DNA of 33,722 nucleotides, from contig JBQTIX010000175.1 in NCBI GenBank assembly GCA_052387695.1, positions 1-33,722 of the forward strand. Reading direction: 5' to 3'. The stretch comes from Panacagrimonas sp052387695. Its GTDB lineage: Bacteria > Pseudomonadota > Gammaproteobacteria > Nevskiales > Nevskiaceae. Each line of letters begins with the position of its first letter. The stretch's first letter is position 1. This document shows positions 8,227-15,792 of the stretch, piece after piece. The notes under the pieces were generated by a model. It searched no databases. It was not told the origin of the DNA and was given only the letters and a program-made list of their open reading frames with translations. The position numbers and the translations under genes are program-made.

Positions 8227-9888
8227 ATGACGTCATCACGCGAGGACGCGGCCGGGTCGCAGCGCAATGGCGCTCTCGACTACGACTATCTCATCGTCGG
8301 GTCCGGGTTTGGCGGCAGCGTCTCGGCCTGCCGGCTGGCCGAGAAGGGCTACTCGGTCGCGGTGATGGAGATGGGCCGGCGCTGGAACGCGGAGGACTTT
8401 CCGAAAACGAGCTGGAACACCCGCCGCTGGGTCTGGCGACCGGGGCTGAAGCTGTTCGGCTTCTTCAACATGCGGCCGTTCCGCCACGTCATGATCATCT
8501 GCGGCAACGCGGTCGGCGGCGGCTCGATCACGTACGCGAACACCCTGCTGGTGCCGCCCGATCACATCTGGGACGAGGGCTCCTGGGCCGGTGCCGCCGA
8601 CTGGAAGCGCGAGATGCCGCAGCACTACGACAGCGCCAAGCGCATGCTCGGCGTGACGGAGAACAAGCTGCTCGGTCCCGCCGATCACATGCTGAAGAAA
8701 ATGGGCGAGGCCGCAGGGGTCGGCCACACGTTCAAGCCGACCCAGGTCGCGACCTTCTTTCCGCCCGAGGGCGAGGCCGGCGGCAAGACCTATCCCGATC
8801 CCTATTTCGGCGGCGAAGGCCCGGCGCGCGGCACCTGCACTGCCTGCGGCGGCTGCATGATGGGCTGCAAGCACAACGCCAAGAACACGCTCGACAAGAA
8901 TTATCTGTACTTCGCGGAGAAGCGCGGCGCGAAGGTGTTCGAGGAAACCGAGGTCGTCGATGTTCGTCCACTCAACGGCTGGGACGATGGCCGCGCTGGC
9001 TACGAGGTGACGACGCAGCGCTCCACCGCGTGGTTTCGCAAGCAAGCCCGGCGATACAGGGTGCGCAACGTGATCTTCTCCGGCTCCTCGCTCGGCACGC
9101 AGGAGCTGCTGTTCCGGCTCAAGCAGAACGGCTCGCTGCCCAATGTCTCCGACGATCTCGGCAACAGAGTGCGCACCAATGCCGAGTCCATCCTCGGCGT
9201 GCGCTTTCCGGGCAAGGACGTGGACATGTCCACCGGCGTCGGCATCGGCTCCAGCATCTATATCGACGAGCACACCCACATCGAGGCGACGCGCTACCCG
9301 CGCGGCTCGGACGCGATGGGCCTGATGACCACGATGATGGTCGGCGGCCGCGCTGGCTGGACGCGCGTCTTCACCTGGCTGATCGCGGCACTCCGCCATC
9401 CATTCGTGTTCCTGCGCATGAGCAACCCGGTCGGCTTCGCGCGGCAGACGCTGGTGTTCCTGGTCATGCAGACCGTGGATGCCTCGCTGCGCATGCGGCT
9501 GAAGCGCAACTGGTGGCGGCCTTTCGGCAAGCTGCTGTCCAGCGAAGGCGGGCCGATTCCCACCTACATCCCGCAGGCGAATGCCTTCACCGAGAAGGTG
9601 GCCAAGATGTTCGGCGGCTCGCCGATGACGACCATCACCGAGATCCTGTTCAACATCCCGTTCACCGCGCACTGCATGGGCGGCTGCGCGATCGCGAAGA
9701 CGCCGCAGCAGGGCGTGATCGATGCGCAGAACCGCGTGTTCAACTACCGAAACCTCTATGTGGTGGACGGCTCGATGCTCGGCGCGAATCTCGGCGTGAA
9801 TCCCAGCCTGACCATCACCGCGCTGGCCGAGCGCGCGATGTCCTTCATCCCGGCCAGGGCCGCGATGCCGCTCAAGGAGGCTGCGTGA
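8227..9888 (+). CDS. GMC-family FAD oxidoreductase (cholesterol oxidase-like)
   Basis: A 553-aa flavoprotein. The FAD-binding Rossmann motif YLIVGSGFGGSVSA is at residues 21-34, the GMC loop GNAVGGGSITYANT follows around 98-111, and the C-terminal segment contains HCMGGC and LGANLGVNPSLTITALAE, including the conserved His/Asn region. It belongs to the cholesterol-oxidase-like branch and oxidises an alcohol, sterol or similar substrate to a carbonyl. Residues 204-214 form Cys-x2-Cys-x2-Cys-x3-Cys, a pattern compatible with an iron-sulfur cluster. The gene context favours a long-chain alcohol or other lipid alcohol as substrate. Its stop overlaps the acyltransferase start by one base. Confidence 0.88.
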   Translation: MTSSREDAAGSQRNGALDYDYLIVGSGFGGSVSACRLAEKGYSVAVMEMGRRWNAEDFPKTSWNTRRWVWRPGLKLFGFFNMRPFRHVMIICGNAVGGGSITYANTLLVPPDHIWDEGSWAGAADWKREMPQHYDSAKRMLGVTENKLLGPADHMLKKMGEAAGVGHTFKPTQVATFFPPEGEAGGKTYPDPYFGGEGPARGTCTACGGCMMGCKHNAKNTLDKNYLYFAEKRGAKVFEETEVVDVRPLNGWDDGRAGYEVTTQRSTAWFRKQARRYRVRNVIFSGSSLGTQELLFRLKQNGSLPNVSDDLGNRVRTNAESILGVRFPGKDVDMSTGVGIGSSIYIDEHTHIEATRYPRGSDAMGLMTTMMVGGRAGWTRVFTWLIAALRHPFVFLRMSNPVGFARQTLVFLVMQTVDASLRMRLKRNWWRPFGKLLSSEGGPIPTYIPQANAFTEKVAKMFGGSPMTTITEILFNIPFTAHCMGGCAIAKTPQQGVIDAQNRVFNYRNLYVVDGSMLGANLGVNPSLTITALAERAMSFIPARAAMPLKEAA

Positions 9889-11270
9889 TGGCGCGCCGGA
9901 TGTCGCTGCTCGATGGCAGCTTCCTCAACATCGAGACCCGCGAGGCGCCGATGCATGTTGCCGCGCTGCAGGTGTTCCAGCTGCCGCCGGATGCGCCGCG
10001 CGACTTCGTGAAGACCGTGGTGCGAACCTTGCGCGCGCCCACCGCGCTGGCGCGACCGTTCAACCTCAAGCTGGCCGACGTGCCGCTGGGGCGCGTCGCG
10101 CCCGCGCTGAGCGAAGACTCGCACATCGACCTCGACTACCACGTGCGCCACTCGGCGCTGCCGGACCCGGGCGGCGAGCGCGAGCTGGGCGAGCTGGTCT
10201 CGCACCTGCACAGCCAGACCCTGGATCGTTCGCGCCCGCTGTGGACCTGCCACGTGATCGAGGGGCTGGAGGGCGAGCGCTTCGCGCTGTACGTGAAGAT
10301 TCACCACGCGCTGGTGGACGGCCAGCGTGCGATGAAGCTGCTCACGCGCTGCCTCGGCACGCTGCCCGGCGCGGACAACTGGCATCCGCCCTGGGCTGCG
10401 GTCGCGACGCAGGACTCGTCGCGCACGAAACGCGACTCACGCGACGGCACGCCGCGCGAGCGGGTGTCGGCCCTCGCCTGGCCGCGCACGATGGCGTGCG
10501 CCCTGCGACCGCTGCTGAAACGCGAACCTGGCGCCGAGCCGGTACGCCGGCCGTTCGAGGCGCCGGCCAGCGTGCTCAACGGACCGCTGACCGCGGCGCG
10601 CCGCGTAGCGACGCAGCGCCTGGATCTCGATCGCGTCAAGGCGGTCGCCAAGCGTGCGCGGGTCTCGGTCAACGACGTGTTCCTCGCCGTGTGCAGCGCG
10701 GCGCTGCGACGACATCTGCTCGATGGCGGCAATCTGCCGCAGGCCTCGCTGATCGCCGGCGTGCCGGTCAGCCTGCGCGACGAGCACAGCCCAGCGGACG
10801 CGGGGAACGCGGTCGGCTTCCTGTGGGCGACGCTGGGCACCGATCTGGACGATCCGCTGGCGCGCCTGCGCGCGATCCACGCCTCGATGCAGGCCAGCAA
10901 GCAGCATCTTCAGAGCCTGCCCGCATCTGCGCGCATGGCCTACACCACGCTGGCGATGGCGCCGGCGATCGCGGTGCTGCTCAGCGGTCTGGGCGCGCGC
11001 CTGCGGCCGTCCATGAACGTGGTGATCTCGAACGTGCCCGGGCCCAGCCAGCCGCTGTACCTGGGCGGCGCGCGACTCGAGGGCATGTACCCGGTGTCGA
11101 TCCCGTTCCAGGGCCTGGGCCTGAACATCACCTGCGTCAGCTATGCCGGCCAGCTCACCGTCGGCATCACCGGCGGCCGCGACACGCTGCCGCACTTGCA
11201 GAAGGTGGCGGTCTATACCGGCGACGCGCTGGACGAACTCGAACACGCGCTCGGAGAACAATCGAAATGA
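9888..11270 (+). CDS. Wax ester synthase / diacylglycerol acyltransferase (WS/DGAT)
   Basis: A 460-aa bifunctional acyltransferase that joins acyl-CoA to a long-chain alcohol or diacylglycerol, making storage wax esters or triacylglycerol. The N-terminus MSLLDGSFLNIETREAPMHV, the active-site motif HHALVDG (139-145) and the C-terminal SNVPGP are diagnostic. The start is certain: ATG 9888 overlaps the previous stop (TGATG) and follows AAGGAGG at 9874-9880. It is coupled at its end to the SDR gene through an ATGA overlap. The length matches typical WS/DGATs. Which product is made cannot be decided from sequence. Confidence 0.93.
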   Translation: MARRMSLLDGSFLNIETREAPMHVAALQVFQLPPDAPRDFVKTVVRTLRAPTALARPFNLKLADVPLGRVAPALSEDSHIDLDYHVRHSALPDPGGERELGELVSHLHSQTLDRSRPLWTCHVIEGLEGERFALYVKIHHALVDGQRAMKLLTRCLGTLPGADNWHPPWAAVATQDSSRTKRDSRDGTPRERVSALAWPRTMACALRPLLKREPGAEPVRRPFEAPASVLNGPLTAARRVATQRLDLDRVKAVAKRARVSVNDVFLAVCSAALRRHLLDGGNLPQASLIAGVPVSLRDEHSPADAGNAVGFLWATLGTDLDDPLARLRAIHASMQASKQHLQSLPASARMAYTTLAMAPAIAVLLSGLGARLRPSMNVVISNVPGPSQPLYLGGARLEGMYPVSIPFQGLGLNITCVSYAGQLTVGITGGRDTLPHLQKVAVYTGDALDELEHALGEQSK

Positions 11271-12058
11271 AAACCCGCAGACCCAGCGCGCTGATCACCG
11301 GCGCTTCCGCCGGCATCGGCGCCGAGTTCGCCCGCGTGTTCGCGGCCGAAGGTCATGACCTGATTCTGGTCGCGCGCAGCGAGGCGAAGCTGCAAGCGCT
11401 CGCCGACGAATTGCACGAAGCACAGGGCGCGCGCTGCACGGTCATCGCGGCCGACCTCGGCGATCCCGCGGCACCGCAGGCGCTGTTCGATGAAGTCGCG
11501 AAAAAGAAGCTGCGCGTGGATGTGCTGGTCAACAACGCCGGATTGCTGCACAGCGCGCCCTTTCTCGACACCGCCCTGGCCGATCACCTGCAACTCCTGC
11601 AGGTGAACGTCACGGCCTGCACCGCGCTCGCGTATCTGTTCCTCAAGCCGATGCTCAAGCGCGGCGCAGGGCGCATCCTCAATGTCGCGTCCACCTCGGC
11701 GTTCCAGCCGCTGCCGAACCTCGCGACTTACGCCGCGAGCAAGGCTTTTCTGCTGTCGCTGTCGGAGGCGCTGTGGATCGAGACGCAGGGCACGGGTGTG
11801 ACGGTCACGGCGCTGTGTCCGGGCTTCGTCAACACCGACATGATCGCGAAGGAGGGCGGCAAGAAGGCGATGAACGTTCCCTTCATCCGCAACCTGGAGC
11901 CGGGCGAGGTCGCGCGCCAGGGCTTCGAGGCCTGCATGGCGGGCAAGCCGCTGTACATCAATGGTGCCGGCAATCGCGCGGCGGTGGAACTGACGCGGCT
12001 GCAACCGCGGCCGCTGCGACGCTGGCTTTCCCTGCACGTCGCCAAGAGAGGTTTCTGA
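11267..12058 (+). CDS. Short-chain dehydrogenase/reductase
   Basis: A 263-aa classical SDR with NAD(P)-binding TGASAGIG (11-18), NNAG (89-92), catalytic S142, Y155 and K159 (YAASK), and a PGFVNTDM segment. It resembles the DltE/YqjQ-type group (COG0300) often annotated as a generic short-chain dehydrogenase and sometimes found as a fatty aldehyde or acyl reductase. The ATGA overlap with the WS/DGAT gene means the two are co-translated, so a role in interconverting long-chain aldehydes and alcohols for ester formation is plausible, but this is inference. A 232-bp gap follows before the next gene. Confidence 0.9.
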   Translation: MKTRRPSALITGASAGIGAEFARVFAAEGHDLILVARSEAKLQALADELHEAQGARCTVIAADLGDPAAPQALFDEVAKKKLRVDVLVNNAGLLHSAPFLDTALADHLQLLQVNVTACTALAYLFLKPMLKRGAGRILNVASTSAFQPLPNLATYAASKAFLLSLSEALWIETQGTGVTVTALCPGFVNTDMIAKEGGKKAMNVPFIRNLEPGEVARQGFEACMAGKPLYINGAGNRAAVELTRLQPRPLRRWLSLHVAKRGF

Positions 12059-12290
12059 TTCGCGTTCCTCGGGGTAGCGCCCGGCAGCAGGTTCCCCGGG
12101 AGGCCGCGAGCCGCCGGCTGCAAGTCCGACCGATGGATAGGTGATCCTCTCCACGACGCTCCGCAAACTTGCCGGGACGAGCGATGGAGGCCGAGGCTGT
12201 CCGCTGCGGATCCAGAACGGGGGGCCGTGCCGCCGTGGATTCGCCCGCTCACGCGGCGCGGCCAATTCTGTAGCCGGAGACGAAAGGTCC

Positions 12291-12518
12291 GTGACGAACG
12301 CACCCGAATTCGAACGCCTCGCGAACCGCATGGGCCGTCCGCCCTCGGCGCTGCGGGCGTTTGAACGTCTGACGCCGGACCAGCTCCTGTTCCTGCATGA
12401 CGCGGTCGACGCGGCCTGCGCGCGGCAACACAGGAGCCTGGACGAGGCCCTGAGCGGCGCGCTGCCAGGGCCGCTGCGCTGGCTGGTGCTGCGACTGCTG
12501 CGCGGGCGCAAGGCGTGA
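12291..12518 (+). CDS. 75-aa protein, apparent paralogue of the next gene's N-terminus
   Basis: I do not recognise this family. The reading starts at GTG 12291, preceded by AAAGG at proper spacing, and ends overlapping the next start (GTGA). Aligned by eye, it matches residues 9-78 of the following 401-aa protein throughout: LANRMGRPPSAL against LAHTLGRDEASL, then a shared L at equal distance, an A-V/L-D step, and a closing LPGPLRWLVLRLLRG against LPNWLLVLLCRWVLG. It is mostly helical with an amphipathic or membrane-touching basic C-terminus. It looks like a short companion or a duplicated first module. It lies upstream of a patatin in an alkane and storage-lipid region, so a lipid-surface role is possible but unproven. 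Confidence 0.6.
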   Translation: MTNAPEFERLANRMGRPPSALRAFERLTPDQLLFLHDAVDAACARQHRSLDEALSGALPGPLRWLVLRLLRGRKA

Positions 12519-13720
12519 GCCGTCTCGCCACCCGCGCCGAGCTCATCAAGCTGGCCCACACCCTGGGCCGGGACGAGGCCTCGCTCGCGTTCCTGCGCGA
12601 TGTTCCGGCCGAAGATCTGCGACGATTCCGCGGCGCGCTCGACGAGCTGTTGTTCAGCCAGGAACTCACCCTGCTGCATCGTGCCGTGGCCTTGTCGCAC
12701 TGGCTGCCGAACTGGCTGCTGGTCCTGCTGTGCCGCTGGGTGCTGGGCCCGCTGCTGACGGCCCGGCTGGCCGGCGAAATGCCGGCGCGCCGGGCGGTCC
12801 AGATCATCGTGCACCTGCCGCCCGACTTCGTCGCCCGGGCTGCCGCGATGGTGGACCCGCGGCGCGTGCGCGAGCTGATGCAGCAGATGCCGGTGGAGAG
12901 CGTCGTGCGGGTGGCCAGATCCCTGCTGCAGCAGCGGGACTACCTCACGCTCGGCCGCATCGTCGAGTTTCTTCCGGACGAGGCGATCCGCGCGGTGGAG
13001 GCCACGATCGAGGATGAGGGCGCGCTGCTGAGGATCGCGTTCTTCACCGAATCGCGGAACCGGATGGATCACCTCGTACACCTGATGCCGCCGGAGAAAG
13101 TGCGGGACGCGATCCTGGTCGTGCAGGACGACGCGCGCCGCGAGCTATGGCCCCTGGTGTTCGCGCTGCTCGCCAACGTGAGCTACGAGCTCAAACGGGA
13201 GCTGGGCGAGGTGGCGGCGGCGCAGGGCCAGAACGTGCTCAACGCCCTGGTCCACGCGATCCAGGAGGAAGACTTGTGGGTGGACGTCCTGCCGATGGTC
13301 GTCAGCCTCGCGCCGGATACCCAGCGACGGCTCGCCAACATGCCGGTCCTGAGCGAGCCCGGCGTCCTCGAAGGCTTCGTTCGTGCGGCGTCGGAAAGCG
13401 GCTTGTGGAACGAGGTGCTGTCCTTGCTGCGGCTGATGAACGAGGAACTGCGCATCCGGGTGTCGCGCATTGCAGATCGCCTGCCGGTCGGCGCCCTGCG
13501 TCCCGCGGCCTACGCGGCGCTGAAGGGGGAGCACTGGGAGGCACTGCTCGACCTGGTCGGCCGGAACTCGGACGAGCAACAGCGCGAACTCGTCGAGCTG
13601 ATCGACGGCTACGGGGAGATCGACGCCCGCCTGCAGGCGCGGCTGACGCGCCGCGCCGGTGTCCACGGATTCGGCGCCTGGTTCGCGCCGCCCGCCGTCG
13701 CGCTGGCGACGGGCGCGTAG
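12515..13720 (+). CDS. 401-aa helical-repeat protein of unknown function
   Basis: Not recognised as a named family. GTG 12515 overlaps the previous stop by 4 bases, so the genes are coupled. The N-terminal 80 residues resemble the preceding 75-aa protein and end in a hydrophobic stretch (about 62-88, LPNWLLVLLCRWVLGPLL). The rest is a chain of helix pairs with recurring cores such as LPPDFVARAAAMV, MPVESVVRVARSL, LPDEAIRAVEATI and MPPEKVRDAILVV, about 35 residues apart. These recall HEAT-like or MgtE-N-like superhelical repeats. No catalytic motif is visible. The gene ends 31 bp before the cNMP-patatin, so it may act as a scaffold for that enzyme; this is inference. Confidence 0.75.
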   Translation: MSRLATRAELIKLAHTLGRDEASLAFLRDVPAEDLRRFRGALDELLFSQELTLLHRAVALSHWLPNWLLVLLCRWVLGPLLTARLAGEMPARRAVQIIVHLPPDFVARAAAMVDPRRVRELMQQMPVESVVRVARSLLQQRDYLTLGRIVEFLPDEAIRAVEATIEDEGALLRIAFFTESRNRMDHLVHLMPPEKVRDAILVVQDDARRELWPLVFALLANVSYELKRELGEVAAAQGQNVLNALVHAIQEEDLWVDVLPMVVSLAPDTQRRLANMPVLSEPGVLEGFVRAASESGLWNEVLSLLRLMNEELRIRVSRIADRLPVGALRPAAYAALKGEHWEALLDLVGRNSDEQQRELVELIDGYGEIDARLQARLTRRAGVHGFGAWFAPPAVALATGA

Positions 13721-13751
13721 TCTCGGGCTCCGACTGAACGGACAGGGACCC

Positions 13752-15533
13752 ATGGACTTCGATTCCATTCTTTCCCGCTCCCTGCTGTTCGGAGGACTCC
13801 CCGACCCGGTCCTGAGGAGCCTGGCCTCCCTGGCTGAGCGGTCCTTCCTGCACAGCGGCGAACAGCTGTTCGCCGAGGGCGATCCGGCCACCGCGTTCTT
13901 CGTGGTGGCGAGCGGACGATTGCGCGTGACGTCCAAGGGCGCGCTGCTCGGCTATGTCGGCCGGCTCGATTCCGTCGGCGAGATCGGCGTCATTCGCATG
14001 GAGCCGCGCGCGTCCAGCGCACACGCCGTGCGCGACAGCGTGCTCCTGCGCTTCCGCGGCGCACCCTTCATGGAATTCCTCGCAGGCCACCCCGCGGCCC
14101 TGTTGGCGATCACGCGCATGATCATCGGCCGCCTGCAGAGCTACCACGGCCAGCGGCGGCAGGCGGCGACGGAGACCGAAGGCAATTTCACCATCGTTCC
14201 GGCGTCGCCCAATGTGCCGGTGATGGTGCTGGCGGAAGCCCTGGTGGAGCGCCTCGGGGGCTGGCCCGCCGCACGGCTGGTCGGCGCCGCGCACGTGGAC
14301 GCGGAATTCGGCGAGGGCGCGGCACAAACCCCGCTCGCAGCCAGCGCGGAGGATGGCCGGCTGCGCGACTGGCTGGGGGAACTGGAGGACGGGCATCGCT
14401 ACCTCGTGCACGCGGCCCACAGCGATCGCGACGGCTGGATGCGCCGCTGCCTGCGCCGGGCCGATCGCGTGCTGGTGCTGGCCGAGGCCAACCGCCCTCC
14501 CTCCGATGCGCCGATCCTCCGCGAACTGCGCGAAAGCAGCGTGCTCGCACGCGTGGAGCTGATCCTGCTCTGCCCCGAGGGGGACCCCTCGCCGCATACG
14601 CTCGAATGGTTGACGCAGAGCGGCGCCTGCGCCCACTACTTCCTGCACCCCTGGGACCCGGAAGGCCTGTCGGCGCTGGCGCGCCAGGTCACCGGTCGCG
14701 GCGTCGGCCTGGTACTCGGCGGCGGCGGCGCGCGCGGCTTCGCCCACATCGGACTGGTGCGGGCGCTGGACCAGCTGAAGATTCCCGTGGACGCCACCGG
14801 CGGGACCAGCATGGGCGCCTTCGTCGCGGCCCTCCTCGCCTGCGGATTCGACAGCGTGGAGATGACGCACATCGCGCGCGAAACCTTCGTCGCGCGCAAC
14901 AACCTCAACGACTACATCGTTCCGAAAGTCGCCCTGATCCGTGCGCGCAAATTTCTGGCGCGTCTGCGCGAGATTTTCGGCGAGCGCCGCATCGAGGAGC
15001 TGCGGCGCAGCTTCTACTGCATCTCCACCAACCTGACCACGGGCGCCACCGGCGTGCACGACCGCGGCCTGGTCGCACACTGGGTCGGCACCAGCATGGC
15101 TGTCCCCGGCATCGCCCCGCCCATCGCGTTCCAGGGCGAACTGCTGTGCGACGGCGGCGTGGTCGACAACCTGCCGACCGACGTGATGCAGGGCTTGGAG
15201 CGCGGATCGATCATCGCCAGCGACGTCAGCACCGCCGGCGATCTGCGCGCGCCCGGCGCCGGCATGAGTGGCGAGCCGGACCCGATGGCCTTGCTGAACT
15301 GGACGGGCCTGGGCCGGGCGCCGCGTCTGGCCGAGATCCTCATGCGCACCGCGACCTTGACCAGCGGCACGAGCCTGATGCGCGCCTCCGCCGAGCGGGC
15401 CGACGTCTACATCCGCATGCCGATCCAGGACATCCGCATGTTCGACTGGCATCGGCTCGACGACCTCGTCGAACGCGGCTACGAGCACGCCATGAAGGAA
15501 CTCACGCCGCTGTGCGAAGCACTCGTTCGCTAG
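13752..15533 (+). CDS. Cyclic-nucleotide-binding patatin-like phospholipase (NTE/RssA type)
   Basis: A 593-aa two-part protein. Residues 1 to about 135 form a cyclic-nucleotide-binding domain, with GE at 76-77 and PRASSA at 85-90 matching the phosphate-binding cassette. From about 317 a patatin domain follows: oxyanion loop GGGGARG (323-329), nucleophile S353 in GTSMG, and catalytic D467 in DGG. This is the neuropathy-target-esterase architecture: a serine phospholipase or lysophospholipase possibly gated by cAMP or cGMP. The middle part (about 150-310) resembles the linker seen in such proteins. ATG 13752 follows AGGGA. Its position directly before alkB suggests membrane-lipid remodelling or ester mobilisation during growth on hydrocarbons. 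Confidence 0.9.
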   Translation: MDFDSILSRSLLFGGLPDPVLRSLASLAERSFLHSGEQLFAEGDPATAFFVVASGRLRVTSKGALLGYVGRLDSVGEIGVIRMEPRASSAHAVRDSVLLRFRGAPFMEFLAGHPAALLAITRMIIGRLQSYHGQRRQAATETEGNFTIVPASPNVPVMVLAEALVERLGGWPAARLVGAAHVDAEFGEGAAQTPLAASAEDGRLRDWLGELEDGHRYLVHAAHSDRDGWMRRCLRRADRVLVLAEANRPPSDAPILRELRESSVLARVELILLCPEGDPSPHTLEWLTQSGACAHYFLHPWDPEGLSALARQVTGRGVGLVLGGGGARGFAHIGLVRALDQLKIPVDATGGTSMGAFVAALLACGFDSVEMTHIARETFVARNNLNDYIVPKVALIRARKFLARLREIFGERRIEELRRSFYCISTNLTTGATGVHDRGLVAHWVGTSMAVPGIAPPIAFQGELLCDGGVVDNLPTDVMQGLERGSIIASDVSTAGDLRAPGAGMSGEPDPMALLNWTGLGRAPRLAEILMRTATLTSGTSLMRASAERADVYIRMPIQDIRMFDWHRLDDLVERGYEHAMKELTPLCEALVR

Positions 15534-15573
15534 CGACTTCATGCCCAGGTCTGAATTCATGGGTAGGTCGGGT

Positions 15574-15677
15574 GTAGGTCGGCTCAGGGCCACGGCTTTT
15601 CGTGGCCGGAGCCGACAGGCGCCGGTCGTCGTGAGCGCGCGCAGCGTCGGTTCCGCCTTCGGCTTGAACCGACCTAC
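15574..15677. repeat. REP pair A (GTAG-headed inverted palindromes)
   Basis: Starts with GTAG, then stem GTCGGCTC ... GAGCCGAC enclosing an inner GGCCACG/CGTGGCC stem. After a spacer comes a second palindrome, GTCGGTTC ... GAACCGAC, ending in CTAC. The two units face each other like a BIME. A partial extra head GTAGGTCGG sits just upstream at 15563. Related pairs occur at 20982, 25777, 26114 and 33028. Confidence 0.85.
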
Positions 15678-15710
15678 GAGCCTGGGCTCCGATCTCCAAT
15701 GTGGCGCGAC

Positions 15711-15740
15711 ATGACAAGTGATAGACGCAGAATGACAAGT
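15711..15740 (+). promoter_or_regulatory. Direct repeats upstream of alkB, candidate activator site
   Basis: The 9-mer ATGACAAGT occurs at 15711-15719 and again at 15732-15740, 21 bp start to start, which is two helical turns. The repeats end 52 bp before the alkB start codon. MalT/AlkS-family activators bind short direct repeats, and such a regulator is encoded right after alkB, so these are candidate operators. No promoter boxes could be assigned with confidence. Confidence 0.4.
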
Positions 15741-15792
15741 CGGCTCGGCTGTCGAGCGGCACGATGAAATCCTCAACAGGAGGGACCAAGTC

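Noticed and set aside
8034..9887. Long plus-strand reading frame continuous with the WS/DGAT gene, giving a 1078-residue ORF
   Set aside because: The upstream part is a +1 shadow of the GMC gene with Arg-rich, low-complexity translation. WS/DGAT homology starts precisely at ATG 9888.
12059..12290. GC-rich, foldable gap after the SDR gene as a riboswitch or group II intron end
   Set aside because: It has some dyad symmetry (CCTCGGGG/CCCCGGGAGG) but matches no consensus I know; left unannotated.
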